From the NCBI RefSeq assembly GCF_023051105.1, contig NZ_JALKIL010000016.1:27266-91265 (forward strand): DNA of 64,000 bases. The letters are read 5' to 3'. This document shows positions 28,731-37,970 of the stretch, piece after piece (position 1 is the stretch's first letter; each line of letters begins with the position of its first letter). A program made the translations under genes and the position numbers. Source of the stretch: Anaerobiospirillum sp. NML120449. GTDB taxonomy: Bacteria > Pseudomonadota > Gammaproteobacteria > Enterobacterales > Succinivibrionaceae. Under the pieces are notes generated by a model that ran no database searches, was not told the DNA's origin, and saw nothing but the letters and a program-made list of their open reading frames with translations.

Positions 28731-29645
28731 TTAGCGGTTGAGCAGGTTTAAGGCAACCTGTGGACGCTGATTAGCCTGAGTCAGGATAGTGGCAGTAGCC
28801 TGCTGAATAATATTCTGCTGGGTCAGGTTGGCAGTTTCCTCGGCGAAGTCAGTATCACGTAATACGGAACGTGAGGAAGCTACGTTCTCCTTGATGGAGT
28901 CCTGGTTACGTACAGTTGCTTCAAAACGGTTCTGTAAAGCGCCGAGCTCAGCACGCTTGCGGTTTACAGCGTTGATCAGGTGATCGATACCGCCCAGAGT
29001 TACAGTGGCAGACTCAGCAGTGCTGATGTCGATACCTGGCTTGTTGCCGTTGTTCTTGAAGACATCCTTAATCTTGTGCTTAACACCGTCAAGCTCAAAC
29101 TCCTCGCTGCCGCCGTACAGTACAGCCAGAGAGGCCAGACCGTTAACGTCCATGGACTGGGTCAGGTCAATCTTAACGATGGAGGATGGGTCAGCACCGA
29201 GCTGGAAAGAAGCGATACCGGCATTGCCGTTTAAGACGTCAGCACCGGCAAAGGTGGTGTCGTTGGCAATACGGGTGATTTCCTCAACCATCTGAGTAAC
29301 CTCGATCTGGAGGGACTCACGGTCTTTTTCGGTATTGGTACCGTTGGCAGACTGTACTGACAGGGTACGAATACGCTGCAGCATGTTGGTAACTTCATCC
29401 AGAGCACCTTCAATGGTCTGGCAGAAAGCCAGAGCGTCCTGGGTGTTACGGTTACCCTGAGTCAGACCGTCAAGCTGAGTGGAAAGGTTGTTAACAACCT
29501 GCATGCCTGCGGCATCGTCCTTGGCCTTATTGATACGTAAGCCTGAGGATAATCTCTGGTAGGAGACATCAAGGCTGTCATTGGCACGCTGGGCGGCACG
29601 CTGGGCATATAAAGATGAAATGTTGCTGTTAATGAATAAAGGCAT
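28731..29645 (-). CDS. Flagellin, divergent copy
   Basis: 304 aa flagellar filament protein. The conserved N-terminal D0/D1 segment is present (MPLFINSNISSLYAQRAAQR, then [20 protein letters not shown] and [21 protein letters not shown]), as is the C-terminal one (ALQNRFEATVRNQDSIKENV, SVLRDTDFAEETANL, QQATATILTQANQRPQVALNLL). The variable middle is short, so surface domains D2/D3 are absent or minimal. It is the most divergent of the seven flagellins (LYAQRAAQRAND, extra acidic middle) and the only one on the minus strand, with its own terminator. It may be a minor or specialised filament subunit; that is inference. A GGGGAGC/GCTCCCC hairpin lies at 29757-29773 in its leader. Confidence 0.93.
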   Translation of the reverse strand: MPLFINSNISSLYAQRAAQRANDSLDVSYQRLSSGLRINKAKDDAAGMQVVNNLSTQLDGLTQGNRNTQDALAFCQTIEGALDEVTNMLQRIRTLSVQSANGTNTEKDRESLQIEVTQMVEEITRIANDTTFAGADVLNGNAGIASFQLGADPSSIVKIDLTQSMDVNGLASLAVLYGGSEEFELDGVKHKIKDVFKNNGNKPGIDISTAESATVTLGGIDHLINAVNRKRAELGALQNRFEATVRNQDSIKENVASSRSVLRDTDFAEETANLTQQNIIQQATATILTQANQRPQVALNLLNR

Positions 29646-30725
29646 TTCTTTAAACTCCGGTTACGAGAAACACATCGTTTCTCCAGGAACAGTTAAGCCG
29701 AATGTGGCTGAGTCTTTGCCAGGGTGCAATTATTGCCGCTCTCATAACGACAATGTGGGGAGCAGGGCTCCCCGCATATTCTCTCTCTTTACCTTTTAAA
29801 TCTGTGCCCGGTGGCTTTTACAGGCTGACCGGCACAGAATGCAAAGACTTTTTTCTTTCTCTCTTTAAAGCATGAACAGGATAAATAACCTGTCTGCACA
29901 GATGTTATTGCAGGTAGTGTGCCAGTTATAAAACTTGATTTTCATCACATTTATGCTGCGTACCACCCAGCAAGACCCCCATCTTTTGAACCATTTGCCT
30001 CAGACATTCCAAAACGGCAAAGTCGTGACTTTACTCCCGGAAATTTTCACTGCAGGTCACATCCCCACGTGACCACCACCCAGGAGACACTCACCAACGT
30101 ACTTTTAAGTTTGACCAGAAAATACCTGCTGTCACAACTGTGACAGCCAGTAGACGCTGTTATTTTCCTGTCACAGCCAAGGCAAAACTTACCGTCATTT
30201 TCACGGCACAACCTGGCTGTTCCCGTAACATCGACACATTTCAACCTGGCAATTCCCAGAACCTGTCAGGCACATGTAATGTCCAGCCAGGCCAGGCCAT
30301 GACAACCAAAGCACGACCATGACAGGCATATACATATTATGAAACTTACATTGGGTAGAGAGAGCTATGCCAACACAGAGCAGAGGATAACTATCAGATG
30401 GATGGGGATAGCCTGATGACACCAGCAGTAGCAGCTCCAGGCAAGAGCTCAGGTACAAGCATGAAGAAGATTGAGAGGGATATGAATTCAGAAAGCGGCG
30501 CATGAGCTGACCTGAAGTCAGGCCTGGGCAGGACTAACAGGGAAAGCATATTGAACAGTCTGTAATACCTTTTATAGAGCATTCTACAAAACACAACCAC
30601 CGTCATCAATGTCAGTGGCATGGTCATTGCTAACAGATAAACTAAATAAGATCATGTTCAGCACATGTGAACGATAAGAGAAACAGAAGTTATCGGCCGT
30701 AAAAGGCCATAAAGGGAGATCGGAT
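29646..30725. other. Divergent intergenic region between flagellins
   Basis: About 1.1 kb with no gene. It contains GCTGTCACA-AC-TGTGACAGC (30128-30147), a perfect inverted repeat, and just before the plus-strand flagellin the element GAACGATAAGAGAA (30669-30682), which recurs before the next flagellin (31855-31868). Confidence 0.6.
30669..30724 (+). promoter_or_regulatory. Shared leader of the first two plus-strand flagellins
   Basis: GAACGATAAGAGAA, then a GGCCGT-AAA-GGCC hairpin and GGGAGATCGGAT precede this gene, and nearly the same string precedes the copy at 31911. ACGATAA resembles the -10 half of sigma-28 promoters (GCCGATAA), but I see no matching -35 at the right distance. Confidence 0.35.
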
Positions 30726-31725
30726 ATGGCTCTTTACGTCAACACGAACGTCAGCTCCATCAATGCCCAGCGCAAGCTGGCCAATAGCACTCTGAGCTTA
30801 AATACCTCCTACCAGAGACTGTCCTCAGGCCTGCGTATCAACTCCGCCAAGGACGACGCTGCCGGCCTGCAGATCTCCGACCGTCTGACCTCCCAGATTA
30901 ATGGCCTCAACCAGGGTAACCGTAACACCAATGACGGTATCGCCCTTGCCCAGACCATCGAAGGTGCTCTGGACGAAACCACCAACATGCTCCAGCGCAT
31001 CCGTGTCCTGGCCGTCCAGTCCGCCAACGGCACCAACTCCCAGGCCGACCGCAAGGCCCTCCAGGAAGAAGTCACCCAGCTCTCACAGGAAATCAATCGT
31101 ATTGCCCGTCAGACAACCTTTGCAGGCGCTACTGTTCTTAATGGCAAGAACGACCCTACTAATAATGTTCCTCATTTAAAAGTTGAAAACAGCCTGATCC
31201 CAGGCGGTAATGGAGCCAATGCAGGAAAGATTATTTTCCAGGTAGGCGCAAATGCTAATGACACTCTTTCTCTGAACTGGGGTCAGCCATTTACATTATC
31301 AGGTCTTGCAAAGATGGCTGGATTTGGTGCAGCTTAAAGATATAACAAATGCAGCCGGAAAGAATGCTACAGAAGGTCTTGTTGTCGACGGAACTTCAAA
31401 TGATGCAAAAGCACAGGTCCGCTGGACAATTTCTGCAGCATCACTTGCTCAGTACACCCTTGGCAACATCGACAAAATAATCCAGCAGGTAGACTCTAAG
31501 CGCGCTGAGCTTGGTGCTCTCCAAAATCGTATGGAAAGCACCATACGTAACCAGGCTTCTATCTCTGAAAATGAGGCTGACGCCCGCAGCAGAATTCGTG
31601 ACACAGACTTCGCCGCTGAGACCGCTTCTCTCACTCAGAACAACATTATCCAGCAGGCGTCTCAGACTGTTCTGGCACAGGCCAACCAGCGTCCTACTAT
31701 CGCTCTGAGCCTGTTAGGTCAGTAA
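30726..31725 (+). pseudogene. Flagellin gene with a frameshift
   Basis: Residues 1-203 read in frame to a TAA at 31335-31337; the rest of the protein (KDITNAAGKNATEG to LSLLGQ) continues in the +1 frame to 31725. Removing one T at 31334-31335 gives ...GFGAAKDITNAAGKNAT, which aligns without a gap to GFAQAKDITTAAGKNAT in the neighbouring intact copy at 31911. The first 150 residues are identical to that copy. The site reads GCT TAA A, which resembles a +1 shift-prone stop context but lacks the internal Shine-Dalgarno of the RF2 site. It could be a true pseudogene, a gene-conversion reservoir, a phase-variable state or a sequencing error. Confidence 0.85.
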
Positions 31726-31754
31726 TACAGATTTCATTCTCTCTTTATCATCTG

Positions 31755-31777
31755 AGGCGGGTTTATCCCGCCTTTTT
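31755..31777 (+). terminator. Terminator after the frameshifted flagellin
   Basis: AGGCGGG and CCCGCCT pair around TTTAT and are followed by a T-run. Confidence 0.85.
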
Positions 31778-31910
31778 AATTTCAGGCATATTTAAATGCA
31801 TGGCACAGCCATTGCACCAGAATAGGGAAAACTATGACCATGCCCATGGCATGAGAACGATAAGAGAAGATTATGTAGTGGCCGTATAAGGCCATAAGGG
31901 GAGATCGGAT

Positions 31911-32909
31911 ATGGCTCTTTACGTTAACACGAATGTCAGCTCAATCAATGCCCAACGCAAGCTGGCAAACAGCACCCTGAGCTTAAATACCTCATATCAG
32001 AGACTCTCCTCAGGCCTGAGAATCAACTCAGCCAAGGACGATGCTGCCGGCCTGCAGATCTCCGACCGTCTGACCTCCCAGATTAATGGCCTCAACCAGG
32101 GTAACCGTAACACCAACGACGGTATTGCCCTTGCCCAGACCATCGAAGGTGCTCTGGACGAAACCACCAACATGCTCCAGCGCATCCGTGTCCTGGCCGT
32201 CCAGTCCGCCAACGGCACCAACTCCCAGGCCGACCGCAAGGCCCTCCAGGAAGAAGTCACCCAGCTCTCCCAGGAAATCAACCGTATTGCCCGCCAGACC
32301 ACATTTGCGGGAGCAACGGTTCTGAATGGTAAGAACGACCCAAATAATACAGTTCCACATCTTAAAGTTGAAAACAGCCTTATTCCTGGTGGTAATGGAG
32401 CCAATGCAGGAAAGATTATTTTCCAGGTAGGCGCCAATGCTGGCGATACACTATCAATGCAGTGGGATAAGCCATTTACTCTTTCTGGACTCGCTGCAAT
32501 GGCCGGTTTCGCACAGGCAAAAGACATCACTACGGCAGCAGGCAAAAACGCAACACAAGGACTTGTTGTTGATGGTGCGACTAACGATCATAAAGCAAAC
32601 GTTCGATGGACCATTTCCGCTGCATCACTTGCCCAATATACTCTTGGAAACATCGATAAGATCATCCAGCAGGTAGACTCCAAGCGCGCTGAGCTTGGCG
32701 CTCTGCAAAATCGCATGGAAAGCACTATTCGTAACCAGGCCTCCATCTCTGAAAATGAGGCTGATGCCCGCAGCAGAATTCGTGACACAGACTTCGCTGC
32801 TGAGACCGCTGCTCTGACTCAAAACAACATTATTCAGCAGGCTTCACAGACAGTGCTGGCACAGGCTAACCAGCGTCCAACTATTGCTCTGAGTCTATTA
32901 GGTCAGTAA
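31911..32909 (+). CDS. Flagellin
   Basis: 332 aa. The N-terminus ([35 protein letters not shown] core, [20 protein letters not shown]) and C-terminus (QVDSKRAELGALQNRMESTI, RDTDFAAETAALTQNNI, TIALSLLGQ) are canonical flagellin D0/D1. The middle is short and carries [28 protein letters not shown] precedes the ATG. Long DNA stretches (about 32058-32273) are almost identical to the frameshifted copy, pointing to recent duplication or gene conversion. It is closed by its own terminator. Confidence 0.95.
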   Translation: MALYVNTNVSSINAQRKLANSTLSLNTSYQRLSSGLRINSAKDDAAGLQISDRLTSQINGLNQGNRNTNDGIALAQTIEGALDETTNMLQRIRVLAVQSANGTNSQADRKALQEEVTQLSQEINRIARQTTFAGATVLNGKNDPNNTVPHLKVENSLIPGGNGANAGKIIFQVGANAGDTLSMQWDKPFTLSGLAAMAGFAQAKDITTAAGKNATQGLVVDGATNDHKANVRWTISAASLAQYTLGNIDKIIQQVDSKRAELGALQNRMESTIRNQASISENEADARSRIRDTDFAAETAALTQNNIIQQASQTVLAQANQRPTIALSLLGQ

Positions 32910-33461
32910 TACAGATTTCATTCTCTCTTTATCATCTGAGGCGGGTTTCAACCCGCCTTTTTACTTTCTAAAATGTTATGAAAGTGGCTAACACTCAAAC
33001 GCAGAAAATAAGGTATCAAGAAAGAACCTGCAGGCCTTTAGATGAACAGGCATTAGAACGCAAAAGAAAAAGCTTAGCCCTGCTCTTATCCCGCCCCGCA
33101 GCATACGTAATTACCCTATGCTTGAACCTCAAAGCAATAACCCTTTGCCAGCCTGAAACCTCACCCCCCAAATTGGTACTTGTAAATCCGTGGCCAGAAC
33201 ATCCGTAATCAGCGATGTACCGTCCATAAATTACCCGCCAAACCAAGTCCCCACCCGATTTGCAATCAATTTCACCTATATCTATTACAAACATCGAATC
33301 GCTTATACATAGCTAATGTATTTGTCCGATTGCAAGTTGAATTTGTCAGGGTTTATGACGTTGATCAATGTGATTATCTCAGGGAGAGAGTTTAGTCCTA
33401 TGCATACCTTGAGATTGTAGCAAGCATGTTAGTGAAAATATGATAGCAAGAGGTTAGCAAT
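32910..33461. other. Spacer between flagellin sub-clusters
   Basis: A terminator (32939-32962, AGGCGGGT/ACCCGCCT plus T-run) is followed by about 500 bp without a supported gene. AGAGGT near 33453 is the ribosome-binding site of the next flagellin. Confidence 0.65.
32939..32962 (+). terminator. Terminator after flagellin at 31911
   Basis: AGGCGGGT and ACCCGCCT pair around TTCA, followed by TTTT. Confidence 0.85.
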
Positions 33462-34403
33462 ATGGCAGTGTACGTCAATACAAACGTAAGCTCCCTGAAC
33501 GGTCGCAGGTATCTCAATAATGTCCAGAATCAGCTCACTACGACCTACCAGAGACTCTCGTCTGGCCTGAGAATTAACAGTGCCAAAGACGATGCCGCTG
33601 GCTTACAAATCAGCAGCAGGCTCACAACTCAGATCAACGGCCTCAACCAGGGTAACCGCAATGCCTCTGACGGTGTAGCCTTTGCCCAGACCGCTGAAGG
33701 TGCTATGGACGAAATCACTGGCATGCTCCAGAAGATTCGTACTCTGGCTGTACAGGCTCGTAACGGCACCAACACTCTTGATGACCGTAAGGCACTTGGT
33801 AAAGAAGCCACTGCTCTTGCTCAAGAAGTAACCCGTATTGCTCAACAGACCAAGTTTGCTGGTGGACAGATTCTGGATGGCGCTGCAGGCTTACTGACCA
33901 AGGGTGGTGGTAATGCAGGTAAAAATGAAATCGGTAAGCTGACTCTTCAGGTAGGAGCTAATAAGGGTGACATCATCGATTTTGAAATCTACGGAATGAA
34001 GTTCTCTCAGATTGCCTCACAAGCAGGACTTGATAAGACAAACGACCTGGAGAAGTTTTGGACTGCAGGCAAGGCACAAGGCCAGAATCCTACTCAACCA
34101 TCTATTACGTTCACTAAGGTTGAAAATGTCGATATAGCAATTGCATCCCTCGATAAGATGATCGGTGCAGTTGATGCAACCCGTGCCGGCCTAGGCGCTA
34201 TCCAAAACAGATTGGAGAGCTCCATTAGAAACCAGGCAAACGTCTCTGCAAACCAGGCCGATGCCCGCAGCAGAATTCGCGACGCTGACTTCGCTGAAGA
34301 ATCCGCCAACCTTTCGCAGCAGTCCATTATTCAGCAGGCTGCCGCCTCCATGCTCATGCAGGCTAACACACGTCCGCAGCTGGGCCTGTCCCTCCTTGGC
34401 TAA
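33462..34403 (+). CDS. Flagellin
   Basis: 313 aa, first of four closely related tandem copies ([20 protein letters not shown] start, QSIIQQAAASMLMQANTRPQ and LGLSLLG end). It is paired most closely with the next copy (shared VAFAQTAEGAMDEITGMLQK and DDRKALGKEATALAQE). The middle has LTLQVGANKGDIIDFEIYGM. AGAGGT stands 8 nt before the ATG. All conserved D0/D1 segments needed for polymerisation are present; the middle region is short. Confidence 0.95.
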   Translation: MAVYVNTNVSSLNGRRYLNNVQNQLTTTYQRLSSGLRINSAKDDAAGLQISSRLTTQINGLNQGNRNASDGVAFAQTAEGAMDEITGMLQKIRTLAVQARNGTNTLDDRKALGKEATALAQEVTRIAQQTKFAGGQILDGAAGLLTKGGGNAGKNEIGKLTLQVGANKGDIIDFEIYGMKFSQIASQAGLDKTNDLEKFWTAGKAQGQNPTQPSITFTKVENVDIAIASLDKMIGAVDATRAGLGAIQNRLESSIRNQANVSANQADARSRIRDADFAEESANLSQQSIIQQAAASMLMQANTRPQLGLSLLG

Positions 34404-34424
34404 TCGATTACCGCTAATATTTCT

Positions 34425-34457
34425 ATGGAGGCTTACGAACTTAGGGCCTCCATTTTA
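34425..34457 (+). terminator. Repeated inter-flagellin hairpin, copy 1
   Basis: ATGGAGGC and GCCTCCAT pair around a 13-nt loop, followed by TTTTAG. The same block, including CGATTACCGCTAATATTT before it, recurs after the next two flagellins. It looks like a weak terminator or attenuator. Confidence 0.65.
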
Positions 34458-34500
34458 GCTATCAGAATCTCTCTTATATTGTCTTCTTAATGGTGAAACT

Positions 34501-35436
34501 ATGGCTGTGTACGTAAATACAAACGTAAGCTCCCTGAACGGACGCCGCTATCTCAACAATGTCCAGAATCAGCTGACTACGACCTACCAGAGACTCTCGT
34601 CAGGCCTGAGAATTAACAGCGCCAAAGACGACGCAGCAGGCTTACAAATCAGCAGCAGACTTACAACTCAGATCAACGGTCTCAACCAGGGTAACCGCAA
34701 TGCCTCTGACGGTGTAGCCTTTGCCCAGACAGCTGAAGGCGCCATGGACGAAATCACCGGCATGCTGCAGAAGATCCGTACTCTGGCTGTGCAGGCTCGT
34801 AACGGCACCAATACTCTTGATGACCGTAAGGCTCTCGGTAAAGAAGCTACTGCTCTGGCGCAGGAGATTACACGTATTGCCAAACAGACAAAGTTTGGTG
34901 GTTCTCTCATTCTTGACGGAGCTGGCGCTAACTCCATTATGACCAAGGGCGGCACTGGAAATACCACAAAAGATGAAATTGGTAAGCTTACTTTGCAGGT
35001 AGGCGCTAATAAAGGCGACACCATCAGCTTCGAAGTGAATGCAATGAAGTTCTCTCAGATTGCCGTTGCTGTCGGTGTCCAGGCTACTGATCTGAACAAG
35101 TTTTGGAGTAAAGGCCAAAACAATAATCCTGCTTTCATTAGCTTCACTAAGGCTGATAACATCGATTCCGCAATATCAATTCTTGATCAGATGATCGGAT
35201 CTGTTGATAGCTCACGTGCAGGGCTAGGCGCTATCCAAAACAGATTGGAGAGCTCCATTCGTAACCAGGCAAACGTCTCTGCAAACCAGGCTGATGCCCG
35301 CAGCAGAATTCGTGACGCAGACTTCGCCGAAGAATCAGCAAACCTTTCCCAGCAGTCCATTATTCAGCAGGCTGCCACCTCTATGCTCATGCAGGCTAAT
35401 ACCCGTCCACAGCTGGGTCTGTCCCTCCTGGGCTAA
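34501..35436 (+). CDS. Flagellin
   Basis: 311 aa. It is nearly identical to the preceding copy over the first 130 residues and the last 70, and differs mainly in the middle (DGAGANSIMTKGG, ISFEVNAMKFSQIAVAVGV). GGTGA lies before the ATG. Conserved ends with a changing middle is the usual flagellin pattern and fits exchange between the copies. Confidence 0.95.
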   Translation: MAVYVNTNVSSLNGRRYLNNVQNQLTTTYQRLSSGLRINSAKDDAAGLQISSRLTTQINGLNQGNRNASDGVAFAQTAEGAMDEITGMLQKIRTLAVQARNGTNTLDDRKALGKEATALAQEITRIAKQTKFGGSLILDGAGANSIMTKGGTGNTTKDEIGKLTLQVGANKGDTISFEVNAMKFSQIAVAVGVQATDLNKFWSKGQNNNPAFISFTKADNIDSAISILDQMIGSVDSSRAGLGAIQNRLESSIRNQANVSANQADARSRIRDADFAEESANLSQQSIIQQAATSMLMQANTRPQLGLSLLG

Positions 35437-35457
35437 ACGATTACCGCTTATATTTCC

Positions 35458-35490
35458 ATGGAGGCTTACGAACTTAGGGCCTCCATTTTA
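35458..35490 (+). terminator. Repeated inter-flagellin hairpin, copy 2
   Basis: Same ATGGAGGC/GCCTCCAT stem and TTTTAG tail as the copy at 34425. Confidence 0.65.
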
Positions 35491-35533
35491 GTGGTATTTG
35501 TCTCTCTCAATATTTTCATCAAAAGGTGCAACC

Positions 35534-36445
35534 ATGGCTGTATACGTAAATACCAATATCAGCTCTCTGAATGGCCGCAGATATCTTAATAATGTCCAGA
35601 ATCAGCTGACTACGACCTACCAAAGACTCTCGTCAGGCCTGAGAATTAACAGTGCCAAGGACGATGCCGCTGGCTTACAAATCAGCAGCAGACTGACGAC
35701 TCAGGTTAACGGACTCAACCAGGGTAACCGCAATGCCTCTGACGGTATTGCCCTTGCTCAGACCATTGAAGGCGCAATGGACGAAGTCACTGGCATGCTC
35801 CAGAAGATTCGTACCCTTGCTGTACAGTCCCGTAATGGCACCAACACCGCTGAAGACCGTGCTGCCCTGTACAAAGAAGCAAACGCTCTTACCCAAGAGA
35901 TTAACCGTATAGCTGGCCAGACCAAATTTGCCGGTAAGACAATTCTCGATGGCGCAAATAACGACTCGCTCTATACTAAGGGCAATCAGAACGATCCTGT
36001 AGGTAAACTTACTCTTCAGGTGGGTGCCAATAAGGGTGACACTATCGAATTTCAAGTTAATGCAATGCGTTTTTCTGTTATTGCTAAGAACGCAGGCTTA
36101 ACCGACCAAGGTATTCAGGAGTTCTACGACAAGGCTAAGTCAGCAGTAAAGATTAGTACCGCAGAGCTTGCAGACAAGCTTTTAGCTAGTATTGACAAGA
36201 TAATCGGTCAGGTAGACAGCCAGAGAGCCGACCTTGGCGCTTTACAAAATAGACTGGAAAGCTCCATTAGAAACCAGGCAAATGTCTCTGCCAATCAGGC
36301 TGATGCCCGTAGCAGAATTCGTGACGCAGACTTTGCCGAAGAATCTGCAAACCTCTCCCAGCAGTCCATTATTCAGCAGGCTGCCGCCTCCATGCTTATG
36401 CAGGCCAATACCCGTCCACAGCTGGGTCTGTCCCTCCTGGGCTAA
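35534..36445 (+). CDS. Flagellin
   Basis: 303 aa from the ATG at 35534, which follows AAAGGTG with good spacing; the longer in-frame start at 35498 adds residues outside the family. It is closest to the next copy (shared [31 protein letters not shown] and STAELADKLLA). Conserved D0/D1 ends are complete and the middle is short. Confidence 0.95.
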   Translation: MAVYVNTNISSLNGRRYLNNVQNQLTTTYQRLSSGLRINSAKDDAAGLQISSRLTTQVNGLNQGNRNASDGIALAQTIEGAMDEVTGMLQKIRTLAVQSRNGTNTAEDRAALYKEANALTQEINRIAGQTKFAGKTILDGANNDSLYTKGNQNDPVGKLTLQVGANKGDTIEFQVNAMRFSVIAKNAGLTDQGIQEFYDKAKSAVKISTAELADKLLASIDKIIGQVDSQRADLGALQNRLESSIRNQANVSANQADARSRIRDADFAEESANLSQQSIIQQAAASMLMQANTRPQLGLSLLG

Positions 36446-36465
36446 ACGATTACCGCTAATATTTT

Positions 36466-36498
36466 ATGGAGGCTTACGAACTTAGGGCCTCCATTTTA
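36466..36498 (+). terminator. Repeated inter-flagellin hairpin, copy 3
   Basis: Same ATGGAGGC/GCCTCCAT stem and TTTTAG tail as the two copies upstream. Confidence 0.65.
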
Positions 36499-36543
36499 GT
36501 GGTATTTGTCTCTCTCTCAAGATTTTCATCAAAAGGTGCAACC

Positions 36544-37452
36544 ATGGCTGTATACGTAAATACCAATATCAGCTCTCTGAATGGCCGCAGATATCTTAAT
36601 AATGTCCAGAATCAGCTGACTACGACCTACCAGAGACTCTCGTCAGGACTGAGAATTAACAGTGCCAAAGACGATGCCGCAGGCTTACAAATCAGCAGCA
36701 GACTGACCACTCAGGTTAACGGCCTCAACCAGGGTAACCGCAATGCCTCTGACGGTATTGCCCTTGCTCAGACCATTGAAGGCGCAATGGACGAAGTCAC
36801 TGGCATGCTCCAGAAGATTCGTACCCTTGCTGTACAGTCCCGTAACGGCACTAACACAGCAGAAGACCGTGCTGCCCTGTACAAGGAAGCCAGTGCTCTT
36901 ACCAAAGAGATTAACCGAATCGCCGCTCAGACCAAGTTTGCCGGTAAGACTATTCTTGATGGTGCCAATGACAATGCAATCTATGGAAAGGACAACAATC
37001 AGAATAAAGACACAGGCAAGCTCACACTTCAGGTAGGCGCCAACAAGGGCGATACTATCGAATTTTCAGTTACTTCAATGCGCTTTTCCGTAATTGCTAA
37101 GACTGCAGGTCTTAACAATGCTGATGAGTTTTATGACAAAACTAACTCAGCAGTAAAGATTAGTACAGCTGAGCTTGCAGACAAGCTTTTAGCTAACATT
37201 GACAAGCTTATTGGTGCAGTGGACGGCCAGAGAGCAGATCTGGGCGCTTTACAAAACAGACTGGAAAGCTCCATCCGCAACCAGGCAAATGTCTCCGCCA
37301 ATCAGGCTGATGCCCGCAGCAGAATTCGTGACGCGGACTTCGCCGAAGAGTCTGCCAACCTTTCCCAGCAGTCCATTATTCAGCAGGCCGCAACCTCAAT
37401 GCTGATGCAGGCTAACACCCGTCCTCAGCTGGGCCTGTCCCTGTTAGGCTAA
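36544..37452 (+). CDS. Flagellin, last tandem copy
   Basis: 302 aa from the ATG at 36544; the same AAAGGTGCAACC leader as the previous copy fixes the start. It differs from its neighbour mainly in the middle (NDNAIYGKDNNQNKDTG, VTSMRFSVIAKTAGLNNADE). It ends the flagellin array and is closed by a strong terminator instead of the weak hairpin found between the other copies. Confidence 0.95.
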   Translation: MAVYVNTNISSLNGRRYLNNVQNQLTTTYQRLSSGLRINSAKDDAAGLQISSRLTTQVNGLNQGNRNASDGIALAQTIEGAMDEVTGMLQKIRTLAVQSRNGTNTAEDRAALYKEASALTKEINRIAAQTKFAGKTILDGANDNAIYGKDNNQNKDTGKLTLQVGANKGDTIEFSVTSMRFSVIAKTAGLNNADEFYDKTNSAVKISTAELADKLLANIDKLIGAVDGQRADLGALQNRLESSIRNQANVSANQADARSRIRDADFAEESANLSQQSIIQQAATSMLMQANTRPQLGLSLLG

Positions 37453-37505
37453 AAGCCACCTTTGGCAGTCCTTTATCAGACTACTTCAATCTCTATCATT
37501 ATTTA

Positions 37506-37540
37506 AAAGCCCTCTGTTCACTCGAGCAGAGGGCTTTTTT
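37506..37540 (+). terminator. Strong terminator of the flagellin array
   Basis: AAAGCCCTCTG and CAGAGGGCTTT form a perfect 11-bp stem followed by a T-run. Confidence 0.92.
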
Positions 37541-37628
37541 GCAGGCTGCTGGAATTTCTTTAGGTGGCTATCGAGTTCATCTGTATGGCGTATTTTGCTC
37601 ACTCCCCTATTCTGGAAGTTACACATAG

Positions 37629-37665
37629 ACCAGATGATGTCGCATATGATGCGACATCATCTGGT
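37629..37665. promoter_or_regulatory. Perfect 37-bp palindrome
   Basis: Arms of 17 bp (ACCAGATGATGTCGCAT at 37629-37645 and its exact complement at 37649-37665) flank ATG. No T-run follows, so it is not a classical terminator. It could be an operator or an RNA hairpin upstream of ettA. Confidence 0.6.
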
Positions 37666-37970
37666 GCGGCAGTTTTCCTGAACTTCTGCAGTTCTTTCGG
37701 TGTACTTTGCTTGTCTGTTGGCTTCTGTTGTGCCCTGTCAGGTGGTAAGCGCTGTAGCACTGCATGTACCGGCTCTGGCAGCCTCAGCCACCTCTGGTGG
37801 CGATATGGTCCTTAAGTGTTGCGTGCCTGCGTGGTTTTGGCGGTTGCTTCTCTGGTGGTAAGGGCGTGATTGCGTGGGCCTGGAGGGAGGCAGGCATATA
37901 AAAGCCCGGCTGCATGGATAAATAATCCTATGTTGTTATAATTAAGCCAATCTTTTTTAATGAGGATGAT

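Larger units (their letters stand above)
37453..37970. other. Intergenic region before ettA
   Basis: It holds the array terminator (37506-37540), a 37-bp palindrome (37629-37665) and a TATAAT (37937-37942) ahead of ettA. No gene is supported. Confidence 0.6.

Noticed and set aside
30669..30677. Sigma-28 flagellin promoter
   Set aside because: ACGATAA resembles the -10 element, but no TAAA-type -35 element lies at the required distance; left as a shared leader only.
32978..33208. 76-aa frame between flagellins
   Set aside because: It starts just after a terminator, has no ribosome-binding site and no protein-like features.
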